Below are positions 7,937 to 15,433 of a stretch of DNA of 43,614 nucleotides, in pieces. The stretch's first letter is position 1. Each line of letters begins with the position of its first letter. Origin of the DNA: a virus; the IMG/VR virus record IMGVR_UViG_3300020442_002649, positions 1-43,614 of that record; one strand, 5' to 3'. Under the pieces are notes generated by a model. That model was not told the DNA's origin and ran no database searches. It saw only the letters and a list, made by a program, of their open reading frames with translations. Made by a program: the position numbers and the translations under genes.

Positions 7937-8623
7937 TTATTTGATTTTTTCTGCGAAACCATGAACACTGGTATGAATGTCATTGAAAGGTTTACTCAGT
8001 ATCTGATACCAGCCCCATTCATTTGGTAACAGTTTATGTTCTTTTACTAATTTTCTAACCAAAGCATGATCAAAATGTTTCCTATGATGAATAATAAAAT
8101 TACTTGGCAAATAATGGAACCAATCATCATTAGGATCATTCTTATTAACTTCGGCCCACGTGCCTGAACCAAATTTAGGTCCTCTGTTTTCTCGACACAT
8201 GAAACCAACCGGTCCTTTTTCGTATGCTCTTCTAAGCCAGTGATGCATGTCTACCTGTCTGTCGATCTGTGTGTTCCAATCACACCTTATTATTAAATCA
8301 AATCTAACAGGAATCTTTTTTAACAAATCACTATATTGTAAAATAGGTACTATACCATAATATAAATCGTCCCAATGCAGTTTCTTATCTAAGTAATTTT
8401 TAAACTTTCCGTGTTTACATTCAACCTTGGCTTGCATTGGATGGTAATGCCATTTAGGATAGTGCATAGTAGATAATCTATCATGATACTTGGCAGGCAC
8501 AAGATTAGTTTTGTTAGTAAAGGAATGAAAATAAAAATTTGAACCTGGAAACTTTTGATCCAACAATTCTACTATGTTTGAGCCTTTATCATTTACTCCT
8601 GTTATACAAATTGCAACTTGCAT
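7937..8623 (-). CDS. Glycosyltransferase-like protein of unknown specificity
   Basis: I do not recognise this 228-aa protein with confidence. It begins with a hydrophobic strand (MQVAICITGV) and has RFDLIIRCDWNTQID in the middle, a D-x-I-x-R-x-D pattern found in wave/capsule-type glycosyltransferase-like proteins. WFHYLPSNFIIHHRKHFDH and NEWGWYQILSK follow, as in proteins where a late W/H-rich segment closes the active site. No signal peptide or membrane helix. It shares a stop/start TAATG with the upstream SGNH-like gene. Position among sugar-modifying enzymes suggests a role in glycan assembly. Confidence 0.5.
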   Translation of the reverse strand: MQVAICITGVNDKGSNIVELLDQKFPGSNFYFHSFTNKTNLVPAKYHDRLSTMHYPKWHYHPMQAKVECKHGKFKNYLDKKLHWDDLYYGIVPILQYSDLLKKIPVRFDLIIRCDWNTQIDRQVDMHHWLRRAYEKGPVGFMCRENRGPKFGSGTWAEVNKNDPNDDWFHYLPSNFIIHHRKHFDHALVRKLVKEHKLLPNEWGWYQILSKPFNDIHTSVHGFAEKIK

Positions 8624-9336
8624 TATTCAAAAAACCACCTATAGATATTTGTTGCAAGTAAATGATGACTTTTCATTCCAGGATGTGGATGAGGTTGATC
8701 CAATGCATCATCAATAAAAAAGTCAGTCTTCCAATCAAATGTTTTTAGTCTTATATCATTAATCATCATTTTATTAAAATATTTTTTATGCTCTTCGGGA
8801 ATACTATGATTAGAATATAAGTGATAGCTTCTAACATTTTTACTTTTTAAGTAAGCATGAGCATAATTTATAAAGCTAACATTGTTAAAGCAAACATCAA
8901 AATCATAATGAAATGTTCCATAATGTTGATCTAATATTTTCAAGTATTCTTTTTCGTTTGCCGCTCCGTGATATTCATACCAAGTATCGTCTAGGTTATG
9001 CGACATGTCTGGCCTTAGCGGAATAATGTGTAATTTATTTTTTGGATCCTTCCAAATAGTTTGTCTGTCAAAATTAGTCCATAATATAACTACAATATCT
9101 TTTTCAGTGTAATCATGTTCTAATATACGTTTCAAAATTGTTTTATTAGATATACCTGGTTTAGAAAGATTATATAATTTTTTAAATCCACATATTCCTT
9201 TTAGATGATTTGGCCAAGCCATGCTAGATGGACTAAATCCATGGGTCATCATGTCTTCTTGGATGCAGTCTGCGAGTCCGTGGCCGTACGTAAAACTGCA
9301 ACCAAATGTTTTTAGGTTGTAACTTTGTACGCCCAT
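8623..9336 (-). CDS. SGNH/GDSL-hydrolase-like protein
   Basis: The 237-aa product has FGCSFTYGHGL at residues 11-21, which fits block I of SGNH hydrolases with the nucleophile serine in G-C-S-F. WPNHL, IVVILWTNFDRQ and a C-terminal DALDQPHPHPGMKSHH, resembling the D-x-x-H block, follow in the expected order. Such proteins can remove or transfer acetyl groups on polysaccharides; many phage relatives are uncharacterised. There is no signal peptide, so it should act inside the cell on glycan precursors. It overlaps the upstream sulfotransferase gene by 25 bases. Confidence 0.65.
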   Translation of the reverse strand: MGVQSYNLKTFGCSFTYGHGLADCIQEDMMTHGFSPSSMAWPNHLKGICGFKKLYNLSKPGISNKTILKRILEHDYTEKDIVVILWTNFDRQTIWKDPKNKLHIIPLRPDMSHNLDDTWYEYHGAANEKEYLKILDQHYGTFHYDFDVCFNNVSFINYAHAYLKSKNVRSYHLYSNHSIPEEHKKYFNKMMINDIRLKTFDWKTDFFIDDALDQPHPHPGMKSHHLLATNIYRWFFE

Positions 9337-9989
9337 GTGTTTCTCCTTGCTGAGGTATCAAAATCAAATCCCCAATGCTCTATATCTTTCTTATACCATT
9401 CAGCAATTATGTTAATTGTTCTATCATTATATAGATTTTTGTAATCTTCTTTGATGCTTGTTACGTTTCTTGCTCGCGGCATTTCACCTATTTGAAAGTA
9501 ATCTAGTGCTTCAACATTTAGATGTTCTAAACGTAAGATATCGCAACGCACTGTTCCGTCAGTATCAGTCACATGATCCAACTGCGGATACCATCCCCGT
9601 ATGGCTCTATACCATGCCAGATCTCTGTTGCCCCAAACATGCCGTTCTTCTATAAAGTGTTCTAATGATCTAGTATCAGCATAAGATGGCTTTATTAAAC
9701 CTCTATCAACTGCTTGTTTTGCAAATAGATATCTACTTACTACCTTGCTCCAAGGGTTTCGTATGATAGCAAAACACTTTACGCCATTTGTTGTATTTGG
9801 ATTTACGTCTCTCCATCTAGCATGTTCTACGCCCTTTGTATCACGTTCTCCATACTCTTTCATAGTGTCTCGAAAACGTTTGTAATCAGAAATCATATTT
9901 CTATTGACTGCAAGTATTCTCTTTTTGAATACTTCGCTTTCTCTGATAGTCATGCCTCCATTTTTTGGTATGTGAATAAAAAGTTTCAT
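9312..9989 (-). CDS. Sulfotransferase family protein
   Basis: The N-terminus MKLFIHIPKNGGMTIRE is the 5'-phosphosulfate-binding loop of PAPS-dependent carbohydrate sulfotransferases (Sulfotransfer_2-like). CFAIIRNPWSKVVSRYLFA matches the 3'-phosphate-binding R-x-P-x-x-R-x-x-S-x-Y segment. At 225 aa it is about the usual length for bacterial and phage members. It would transfer sulfate from PAPS to a sugar hydroxyl; PAPS would have to come from the host, as no APS kinase is in the window. GGAGT lies five bases before the ATG. It is coupled to the DUF6165-like gene by a four-base overlap. Confidence 0.8.
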   Translation of the reverse strand: MKLFIHIPKNGGMTIRESEVFKKRILAVNRNMISDYKRFRDTMKEYGERDTKGVEHARWRDVNPNTTNGVKCFAIIRNPWSKVVSRYLFAKQAVDRGLIKPSYADTRSLEHFIEERHVWGNRDLAWYRAIRGWYPQLDHVTDTDGTVRCDILRLEHLNVEALDYFQIGEMPRARNVTSIKEDYKNLYNDRTINIIAEWYKKDIEHWGFDFDTSARRNTWAYKVTT

Positions 9990-10366
9990 TCGTACTCCGT
10001 ATACTCCTTTTCTTCTACAACATCTGAATCTGTATGAATGTTTATTTTTCTTTTTATTTCTGCTCGTTTATCATTGTACAAATAAACATCTCTAGCTAAT
10101 TGTATAAATCCCCAACCAAAATTATTTTCTGCTTCGCAACGTCTTTTACTGTTTTCTATATCCCATAGTCTTGAATTAATTTCAAATAATTCTTTTGTAA
10201 GATTTTCTACAACAGGATCGTTATTTAAAACTTTATTTTCTAAGTAGTCTAATTCTTTAATTACATTTTGTAACTTATTAGAGTCAGTTACACGTTCTTT
10301 TTTTATTCTAAGAATTGTAATTTTATCATAGAGTTCACCTATTGAAACTTCTATTTCAACTTTCAT
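9986..10366 (-). CDS. DUF6165-like protein
   Basis: This 126-aa charged protein begins MKVEIEVSIGELYDKITIL, followed by RIKKERVTDSNKLQNVIKEL. I recognise this pattern from DUF6165 proteins, small proteins found beside O-antigen and other glycan genes in marine bacteria and phages. The rest is probably two or three helices with heptad-like leucines and lysines (about 20-65) and ends in an acidic tail. No catalytic motif is evident. It overlaps the GT9-like gene upstream by 11 bases. Function unknown; the association with glycosyltransferases is the only clue. Confidence 0.55.
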   Translation of the reverse strand: MKVEIEVSIGELYDKITILRIKKERVTDSNKLQNVIKELDYLENKVLNNDPVVENLTKELFEINSRLWDIENSKRRCEAENNFGWGFIQLARDVYLYNDKRAEIKRKINIHTDSDVVEEKEYTEYE

Positions 10367-11123
10367 GATATATCCTTATACCGTTATCTTTTGCTCTATG
10401 CATATGGTGACTCCATTTTCCTGAATGACTTGTTGTATATATGTGTATGTTTTCAGGATGGAAATATACCTGAGATAAATGTAAAAATCCACTGTCTATG
10501 CCTACGTGTAATTTTGCTTTTGTCATTGCGTATGCTATGTGTTTTAAACTGTTCTTCAAATAATTATTTTGCGATTCTCCACCAACAACGACTACATCAT
10601 AGTCATTATACTTGTTTAGAATTTTTTGTTGCATACCACTGTTAATACTACGCCTACGTGAAGTACTATCCCACTGAACTGTAATAAACTTGTCAGGTAG
10701 AGACAAGTCGTTACTACAGTCTTCGGCTTTTAATTGCGGAAAATATTGCAAACAACTTGTTAGGTCAACACCTTCGCTAGGTTCAAATCTCTGAGGATAG
10801 TCTTTGTATATTTGTGCTTTTGCATTGTAATATCCTTGTGATCTGACATAATTTACAAAGTCAGAATTACTCCTAGGTTCAAACTCTAAATGTGGGATTA
10901 TGTTAACTTTGTTATCTGGAAAAAGATCTAAAATCTCTGCCCAGCTTTCTGGTTTATTTCTATTCCAATGATGTTTGGTCAAATGTAAATTAACACTATC
11001 ATCATTTGCAAGTGCATAGTTATAAGATAATAATACACTATGTACCCTATCTCCTAAACCTGGTGCTCCGTAAATAAAGTTTTTCTTAACCGTGCTAAAC
11101 GCTCGCATCACTAAATTTATCAA
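10356..11123 (-). CDS. GT9-like glycosyltransferase (heptosyltransferase-type), TTG start
   Basis: This 255-aa protein has an N-terminal GAPGLGDRVHSVLLSYNYA glycine-rich loop and a C-terminal half with YDVVVVGGES and LHVGIDSGFLHLSQVY. The last is the G-x-D-S/T-G-x-x-H-x-x motif of GT9 (ADP-heptose:LPS heptosyltransferase-like) enzymes. It is shorter than typical heptosyltransferases (about 320-350 aa). The first codon is TTG at 11123: GGAGG lies seven bases upstream and the start shares TTGA with the previous stop. The in-frame ATG at 11108 has no ribosome-binding site. It could use ADP-heptose made by the HldE/HldD genes at 39109-41608; that link is inference. Confidence 0.65.
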   Translation of the reverse strand: MINLVMRAFSTVKKNFIYGAPGLGDRVHSVLLSYNYALANDDSVNLHLTKHHWNRNKPESWAEILDLFPDNKVNIIPHLEFEPRSNSDFVNYVRSQGYYNAKAQIYKDYPQRFEPSEGVDLTSCLQYFPQLKAEDCSNDLSLPDKFITVQWDSTSRRRSINSGMQQKILNKYNDYDVVVVGGESQNNYLKNSLKHIAYAMTKAKLHVGIDSGFLHLSQVYFHPENIHIYTTSHSGKWSHHMHRAKDNGIRIYHES

Positions 11124-11905
11124 CCAATTGCCTCCATTAACTTTGTAACATTTTCTCCGTGTTCTGGTAAAAGGTCTTTTAAGAAAAAATGTATAAAACG
11201 TGCTTCGGGCAAATGTTTATCATCTATGCCCTTGAACAATCCATTCCAACGCCAATTCATGTTAAGCGTAGGAATGTTTTCTTTCTTTACCCAATAATTT
11301 AACAGCATTTGATCTGTTGACCATTTACGATAACCAATACCGTCAACAAAGTCTTTGAACTCAGGTCTGCGTATAAACTGTTCTGCTGTTTGTCCTTTAA
11401 GATATGGTAAAAACTTTTTACTGTTAATGACCATCATTCCCATGTTATAGAATTCAGCACCAAGTTCATTCCATTTCCAATCTACGTCTTTAATATTTTC
11501 AAATGCGGCTTTGCTATATTTTCTTATCTTGCTTTTATATTTTTTTGAACAAGGAAGCTCTCTTTCTGCTACGGCACCAAAGGCATATTCATCAGTTAGG
11601 TCCCAAAATATATTAGGTGCTTCTTGTCTTATGTAAATGTCGCTATCTATGATTGCTACTTGTTCGTATTCATTTAGATATGTAAATGCATTTTCTTTCT
11701 CGTATATAGGCATATAACCAAGACGTTCAACTGCTTCTTTGCTACGTCCTGTGACAGCCATATCTGGTCTAATTTTTAATATTGGCTCACGTTGAACTAT
11801 GTGTGTCATATTATATTTGTTACAATAGTCTGCAACGCTTTGTATACAATGCTCATACAGATTGCTTTGTTTTCCAACAGCAACCTGATAAATCATTCTT
11901 TTCAT
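11120..11905 (-). CDS. GT-A-type glycosyltransferase
   Basis: The 261-aa protein carries EQVAIIDSDIYI with a DSD motif at 87-89, preceded by a long loop rich in charged residues. Later come FYNMGMMVINSKKF, which resembles the (F/L)N(S/T)G(V/M)(M/L) motif of GT8-like enzymes, and W-S-T-D-Q-M-L-L, the expected acidic position before the C-terminal W-N-G and a histidine in ARFIHFF. This order fits a nucleotide-sugar-dependent GT-A transferase. Stop/start ATGA-type coupling joins it to the GT25-like gene upstream. Sugar specificity unknown. Confidence 0.75.
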   Translation of the reverse strand: MKRMIYQVAVGKQSNLYEHCIQSVADYCNKYNMTHIVQREPILKIRPDMAVTGRSKEAVERLGYMPIYEKENAFTYLNEYEQVAIIDSDIYIRQEAPNIFWDLTDEYAFGAVAERELPCSKKYKSKIRKYSKAAFENIKDVDWKWNELGAEFYNMGMMVINSKKFLPYLKGQTAEQFIRRPEFKDFVDGIGYRKWSTDQMLLNYWVKKENIPTLNMNWRWNGLFKGIDDKHLPEARFIHFFLKDLLPEHGENVTKLMEAIG

Positions 11906-12471
11906 TTTAAGTCCTTTGTAAAACTCATTTTATCTGATTTATATGTAACCTTTTCTTCCATATCAAATTCCATATCTACTATACCATCACAAAGCATCCA
12001 GTCAGCAGGCATTGCTCCATTGTTATGCACCCAATCTAAAAGTTTTTTTGCACCTACTGGACGCAGAAGATATGCTCTTGCTCCTTCATACCAAGTACCT
12101 GCTGGAATAGGTTTTGCTTTTTTAAATCCTTCAAATTTATAAACGTCTGTTTGAATAATTGATCCCATTGGTTTTTTAAAAATTACATCATGTTCAAATA
12201 CACATATAGATTGTTGTTCTAGAAAACATCTTTGCCATAAAAGATATTGGCTTAAAAAGCAACCTTGTACTCCTGGAGATTCCATTAGTCTTTTACATTT
12301 TTTATTTTGTTTATATGCAAAAAGATTATGATCTGATAAGTTTTCTTTTGTGCCGTCGACACCAGGAAATAAAGATACGTCCCAACCATGAAACCTTCCT
12401 GTTTCTAATGCACGAATGGCCATGTTTACACTGTTTTCATATTTTGGCAAGTATACTATGTAACCTTTCAT
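11902..12471 (-). CDS. Short GT25-like glycosyltransferase
   Basis: This 189-aa protein has FPGVDGT, then GCFLSQYLLWQRC and ICVFEHDVIF (EHD 93-95), GARAYLLRPVGAKKL and MPADWMLCD. This is the same motif order as the GT25-like protein at 6093-6767 (S-x-Y-x-L-W, ExD, Y-x-L/I, P-x-D). It is shorter, lacking part of the middle loop, so it is a distinct family member and not a recent duplicate. It overlaps both neighbours by four bases. Likely adds a sugar to a surface glycan. Confidence 0.7.
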   Translation of the reverse strand: MKGYIVYLPKYENSVNMAIRALETGRFHGWDVSLFPGVDGTKENLSDHNLFAYKQNKKCKRLMESPGVQGCFLSQYLLWQRCFLEQQSICVFEHDVIFKKPMGSIIQTDVYKFEGFKKAKPIPAGTWYEGARAYLLRPVGAKKLLDWVHNNGAMPADWMLCDGIVDMEFDMEEKVTYKSDKMSFTKDLK

Positions 12472-13316
12472 GGTAGATCTCTTATTTCTTTAAGTATTTT
12501 TTGATACCAGTGTTCTGGTAGCCATTTTACTTGTGCTGATTTAAATCTTTTATCTTCTTTTTTACTTCCTTTTCCTGTGCTAAAAATTTCATCTCTTTTC
12601 ATGCCCCATGCATTCCATTTGTAAGGAATTTTTTCCCAATGTTTGTTTAGCTTGGCCCATTCTGCTATAACTGCTTTTAAGACATCTTGATCAACGTACC
12701 AATATATGCCTTTTTCAAATGCTTCTATCATTCTTGTGCTAAACAAATCTCTAAATTGCATTCCATCATCATCTATTCCTAAACACAATGCACTTGCAAT
12801 AAAAACACCAGGATCTTTTGGCTTGGGCATTACTGCAACGTATTTTGTTAAGTGCCTAAAATCATTTGTATGAAATCCGTTACGCAAAATTGTATCGCAA
12901 TCAATTTGAAAGATATGTTGATGTGGATTTTTAAACAATTGATTCAATCTCATAAATCTTACACTTGCTAGATATGTCCGCCTTGCAATATAATCCAAGT
13001 CATCTGTTTTAAAAATATGTCTACCTTCTTTCATTCGTTGATGATTTTTATCTAAGTTTGCATAAAAGTCTTTTGTTACTGTTTCGTATGTATAGGTAAA
13101 TTTATAATTATTTTGTAATTGATCTAAAACGTTTTTATTCATATTACCTTCATTGATAATATGACAATGTACATGCACCCATCCTACAGTTCTATTAATA
13201 CTTTGTTGCAAAGCATATCCATGCCTATCAAAGTAGTCATAGTCGCAACTAAAAAATACAATGTCCTTGCAATCTTCTGGTACACATCTTCCTTCTAATG
13301 GTGGTAATCTAAACAT
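12468..13316 (-). CDS. GT-A-type glycosyltransferase-like protein
   Basis: The 282-aa product has DIVFFSCDYDYF near the N-terminus, ARRTYLASVRFMRLNQLF (about 111-128) and HIFQIDCDTIL with a DCD motif at 139-141. GVFIASALCLGI and WYVDQDVLKAVI, containing the D-Q-D acidic pair before the C-terminus, follow. R-x-x-x-L..DxD..DQ is the arrangement of GT8-like and other retaining GT-A enzymes. It ends with a lysine-rich tail. It overlaps the FkbM gene upstream by eight bases. Donor and acceptor unknown. Confidence 0.7.
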   Translation of the reverse strand: MFRLPPLEGRCVPEDCKDIVFFSCDYDYFDRHGYALQQSINRTVGWVHVHCHIINEGNMNKNVLDQLQNNYKFTYTYETVTKDFYANLDKNHQRMKEGRHIFKTDDLDYIARRTYLASVRFMRLNQLFKNPHQHIFQIDCDTILRNGFHTNDFRHLTKYVAVMPKPKDPGVFIASALCLGIDDDGMQFRDLFSTRMIEAFEKGIYWYVDQDVLKAVIAEWAKLNKHWEKIPYKWNAWGMKRDEIFSTGKGSKKEDKRFKSAQVKWLPEHWYQKILKEIRDLP

Positions 13317-13989
13317 CTGGACTTATTCCCGGTCTATGGCCAAGCACTGCATTCTTTTCGCCTTTGCCTAGTTTTCTTATCATTCTATACCCTAATGGCA
13401 TTAGAATATCTCTTATACTATCTCGCTTATATCCATAACGTTCAGGATGATCTTTTCGTTCGTATAAGATAATTGGTTTATACTTTTCAATTGTTTTTAA
13501 TGCACCTTTTATAACTAAAGGTTCATAACCTTCTGCGTCTATTTTTATAAAATCAACATTTTGTATTTCAAAACTATCTAAAGTTTTAATTTTGTATTTT
13601 CCTGTTTTCTTATCAGGATCTACATGAGTACCAAAACTTTTGTTTGTTGTTTTTATGTCAACATCTTTTTCTACATCACCTATACCAACAGGATGAGTTG
13701 TACAGTTGTGAACACCTTTCATGTTTAAGTTATGATGTAGACAAGGAAGTAAATTTGTGTTTACTTCAAAAGCATGTACATGTTCAAATGACTGGCTCAA
13801 TCTAAATGCTGTAATTCCAACATGAGCTCCTATATCAACAGCGATACGTAGTTTTGCACAATGAGATATTGCTGTCTGTAATTCAATGTTTTGATATTCT
13901 TCTATTTTTCCCATGCCCTGTTTCTTGGCACTTTTCAAACAAATATCGTCTTTAATGGTTTGCCAACCATCTAATGTAATATAATTCAT
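13309..13989 (-). CDS. FkbM-family SAM methyltransferase
   Basis: This 226-aa protein has AVDIGAHVGIT at residues 50-60 (motif I), HAFEVNTNLLPCLHHNL (motif II; acidic residue binding the SAM ribose) and VDFIKIDAEGYEPLVIKGA, the hallmark D-x-E-G-x-E block of FkbM methyltransferases. FkbM enzymes O-methylate sugars and other hydroxyls and occur often in O-antigen and capsule clusters and in marine phages. Length is normal. It starts in a four-base overlap with the GT-B gene upstream. The assignment is firm, the substrate not known. Confidence 0.88.
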   Translation of the reverse strand: MNYITLDGWQTIKDDICLKSAKKQGMGKIEEYQNIELQTAISHCAKLRIAVDIGAHVGITAFRLSQSFEHVHAFEVNTNLLPCLHHNLNMKGVHNCTTHPVGIGDVEKDVDIKTTNKSFGTHVDPDKKTGKYKIKTLDSFEIQNVDFIKIDAEGYEPLVIKGALKTIEKYKPIILYERKDHPERYGYKRDSIRDILMPLGYRMIRKLGKGEKNAVLGHRPGISPDV

Positions 13990-14756
13990 CTCTTTACCTG
14001 ATACTTAAATGTACAACGCCATGCGGTTCCGTCTTCATAGTCGTCTCTACTAAACTGACTCCAAGCGATATGTTCTAACATTGCCATTCTGTCAAAACCA
14101 AATTGATTGTTCCAATGTTGCACAGCACTTTGGCCTAGTATTTCTATAGGTTTGCCCAAGCACAGAGATTCGACTGCGGCCATGCTGTGATAGGTTATAA
14201 CTTTTTTTGCTTTTTTTATCATAGGAAGAATTTCCTGCCACCTTTGCTTTCTTTTTCCTATTTTTTCTCTTATTACTAAAGGACCTTGTCCTTCATAGTA
14301 TTTAATAGTTTTGGTTCTCCACGAATCGTAATCTTGTCCCATATATCTAAATATATTACTTTGATTAGGCATGACCAATAGATTATAATCGCCATCTGCA
14401 TTCCATTCGCCCCACAGGCTATCGTCAAGTTCAAGAAGCTTTCTTCTACTTTCTTTTACTGGACGTACAACAGTATTTTGTAATGAATTGTAACTTATTC
14501 TATAGTGCATAGGTCTTTTGTGCTTATGGTTGCCTATGTAACCATTGTCAATATGAAAAAAATTTATTGACTTGTCTTTAGTAATTGCATCAAACACCCA
14601 ATCATCAAATGGATGACTAAATGCTAGATATCTATCTTTTTCTATTTCTTCTGATTTTGTGATTGTCTTTACATCACAGTGTTTGTAAAGAAAACTGAAT
14701 ATTTGTCCACGTAATAATTTGCTATTTTCTGGTACCTGAAACTTATAGTGTTGCAT
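13986..14756 (-). CDS. GT-B-like glycosyltransferase (paralogue 4 of 4)
   Basis: The 256-aa protein is the shortest of the four paralogues. It shares FFHIDNGYIGN with the one at 3080-3946, has NLLVMPNQSNIF and LVIREKIGKRK where others have RPHP, and ends with VITYHSMAAVESLCLGKPIE and LEHIAWSQFSRDDYEDG. It lacks the ANTDL element before the tail. It is the first gene of the island and overlaps uvsY by 14 bases, so the island joins the recombination operon without a gap. Predicted cytoplasmic transferase; sugar unknown. Confidence 0.65.
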   Translation of the reverse strand: MQHYKFQVPENSKLLRGQIFSFLYKHCDVKTITKSEEIEKDRYLAFSHPFDDWVFDAITKDKSINFFHIDNGYIGNHKHKRPMHYRISYNSLQNTVVRPVKESRRKLLELDDSLWGEWNADGDYNLLVMPNQSNIFRYMGQDYDSWRTKTIKYYEGQGPLVIREKIGKRKQRWQEILPMIKKAKKVITYHSMAAVESLCLGKPIEILGQSAVQHWNNQFGFDRMAMLEHIAWSQFSRDDYEDGTAWRCTFKYQVKR

Positions 14757-15198
14757 CTTCCATGCCTGCTACTCTTAACTTGACTACATTGGTTATTTGC
14801 CACTGTTTTTGGTCAAGTCCTTTAAGCAAGCCGAGCCACTTGTTTCTTAATAGTGCAAATTCGTTTATGATTTTTTCATAGTCAACTACATCTGCTTCAC
14901 CGTCAACGTACTTCTCAACGTCTCTACTAGACAAAGCTCTTTGATAATTTTCAAGATATTTTTTAAAAAATGTGCTACGCAATCTGCGTAACTCGATATT
15001 TAGATAATTTAGGATTGCTTCTATTTCTTGTAGCTGATGGAATCTGTGTTCAACGATGCCGGGCATTTCTGCCGCGGCACGTTCAACATTACCTTTTAAC
15101 TTAACTTCGTTTCTTGCCTGTGTTAATTCAGCTTCGAAATGATTAATTGCATCAGGAATCTTGTTTATGTCTCTAGCTACTTCAGAGTACCAACCCAT
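14743..15198 (-). CDS. uvsY: UvsY-like recombination mediator
   Basis: This 151-aa helical protein (T4 UvsY is 137 aa) has the segment RRLRSTFFKKYLENYQRAL followed by SSRDVEKYVDGEADVVDYE and a C-terminal QWQITNVVKLRVAGMEDATL. I recognise these as UvsY of marine T4-like phages. UvsY loads UvsX onto gp32-covered single-stranded DNA. Location two genes after uvsX in the same operon matches that partnership. Its ATG overlaps the stop of the acidic 76-aa gene by one base (TAATG). The next gene downstream begins the glycan island. Confidence 0.85.
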   Translation of the reverse strand: MGWYSEVARDINKIPDAINHFEAELTQARNEVKLKGNVERAAAEMPGIVEHRFHQLQEIEAILNYLNIELRRLRSTFFKKYLENYQRALSSRDVEKYVDGEADVVDYEKIINEFALLRNKWLGLLKGLDQKQWQITNVVKLRVAGMEDATL

Positions 15199-15428
15199 TA
15201 GTCATCCCATTCATCATCTTCAGCATCGTTAACTTCGTCGATGTCCAAATAATAATTTATTGCAGTATCAAGAAAATCACAACTACCAATTGCTTCTCTA
15301 AAGTCCGAATCTTGTGCTCCATAGTCAGCACAAGTATCTACAAAACTTTCAGCAACAATTTCTATTTGTTTTTTATCAATACTATCTTTAAATGTGTTCC
15401 AAAGGTCAACAATAAGACTGCTTTCCAT
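15198..15428 (-). CDS. Small acidic conserved phage protein between uvsX and uvsY
   Basis: A 76-aa protein with a strongly acidic C-terminus (DIDEVNDAEDDEWDD) and a helical N-terminal part containing cysteines at about 33 and 50. GGAGT lies seven bases before the ATG, and only five bases separate it from the uvsX stop, so it is a real translated member of the recombination operon. I cannot name a family. The acidic tail and position between uvsX and uvsY suggest an accessory of the presynaptic complex or a DNA mimic; both ideas are inference. Confidence 0.7.
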   Translation of the reverse strand: MESSLIVDLWNTFKDSIDKKQIEIVAESFVDTCADYGAQDSDFREAIGSCDFLDTAINYYLDIDEVNDAEDDEWDD

Positions 15429-15433
15429 TAAGT

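Noticed and set aside
478-14756. Possibility that the glycan genes are bacterial chromosome, making the window a prophage junction or chimeric assembly
   Set aside because: The island runs into uvsY with a 14-base gene overlap and codon use looks like the neighbours; no integrase, attachment site or tRNA is seen. A misassembly cannot be fully excluded without reads.
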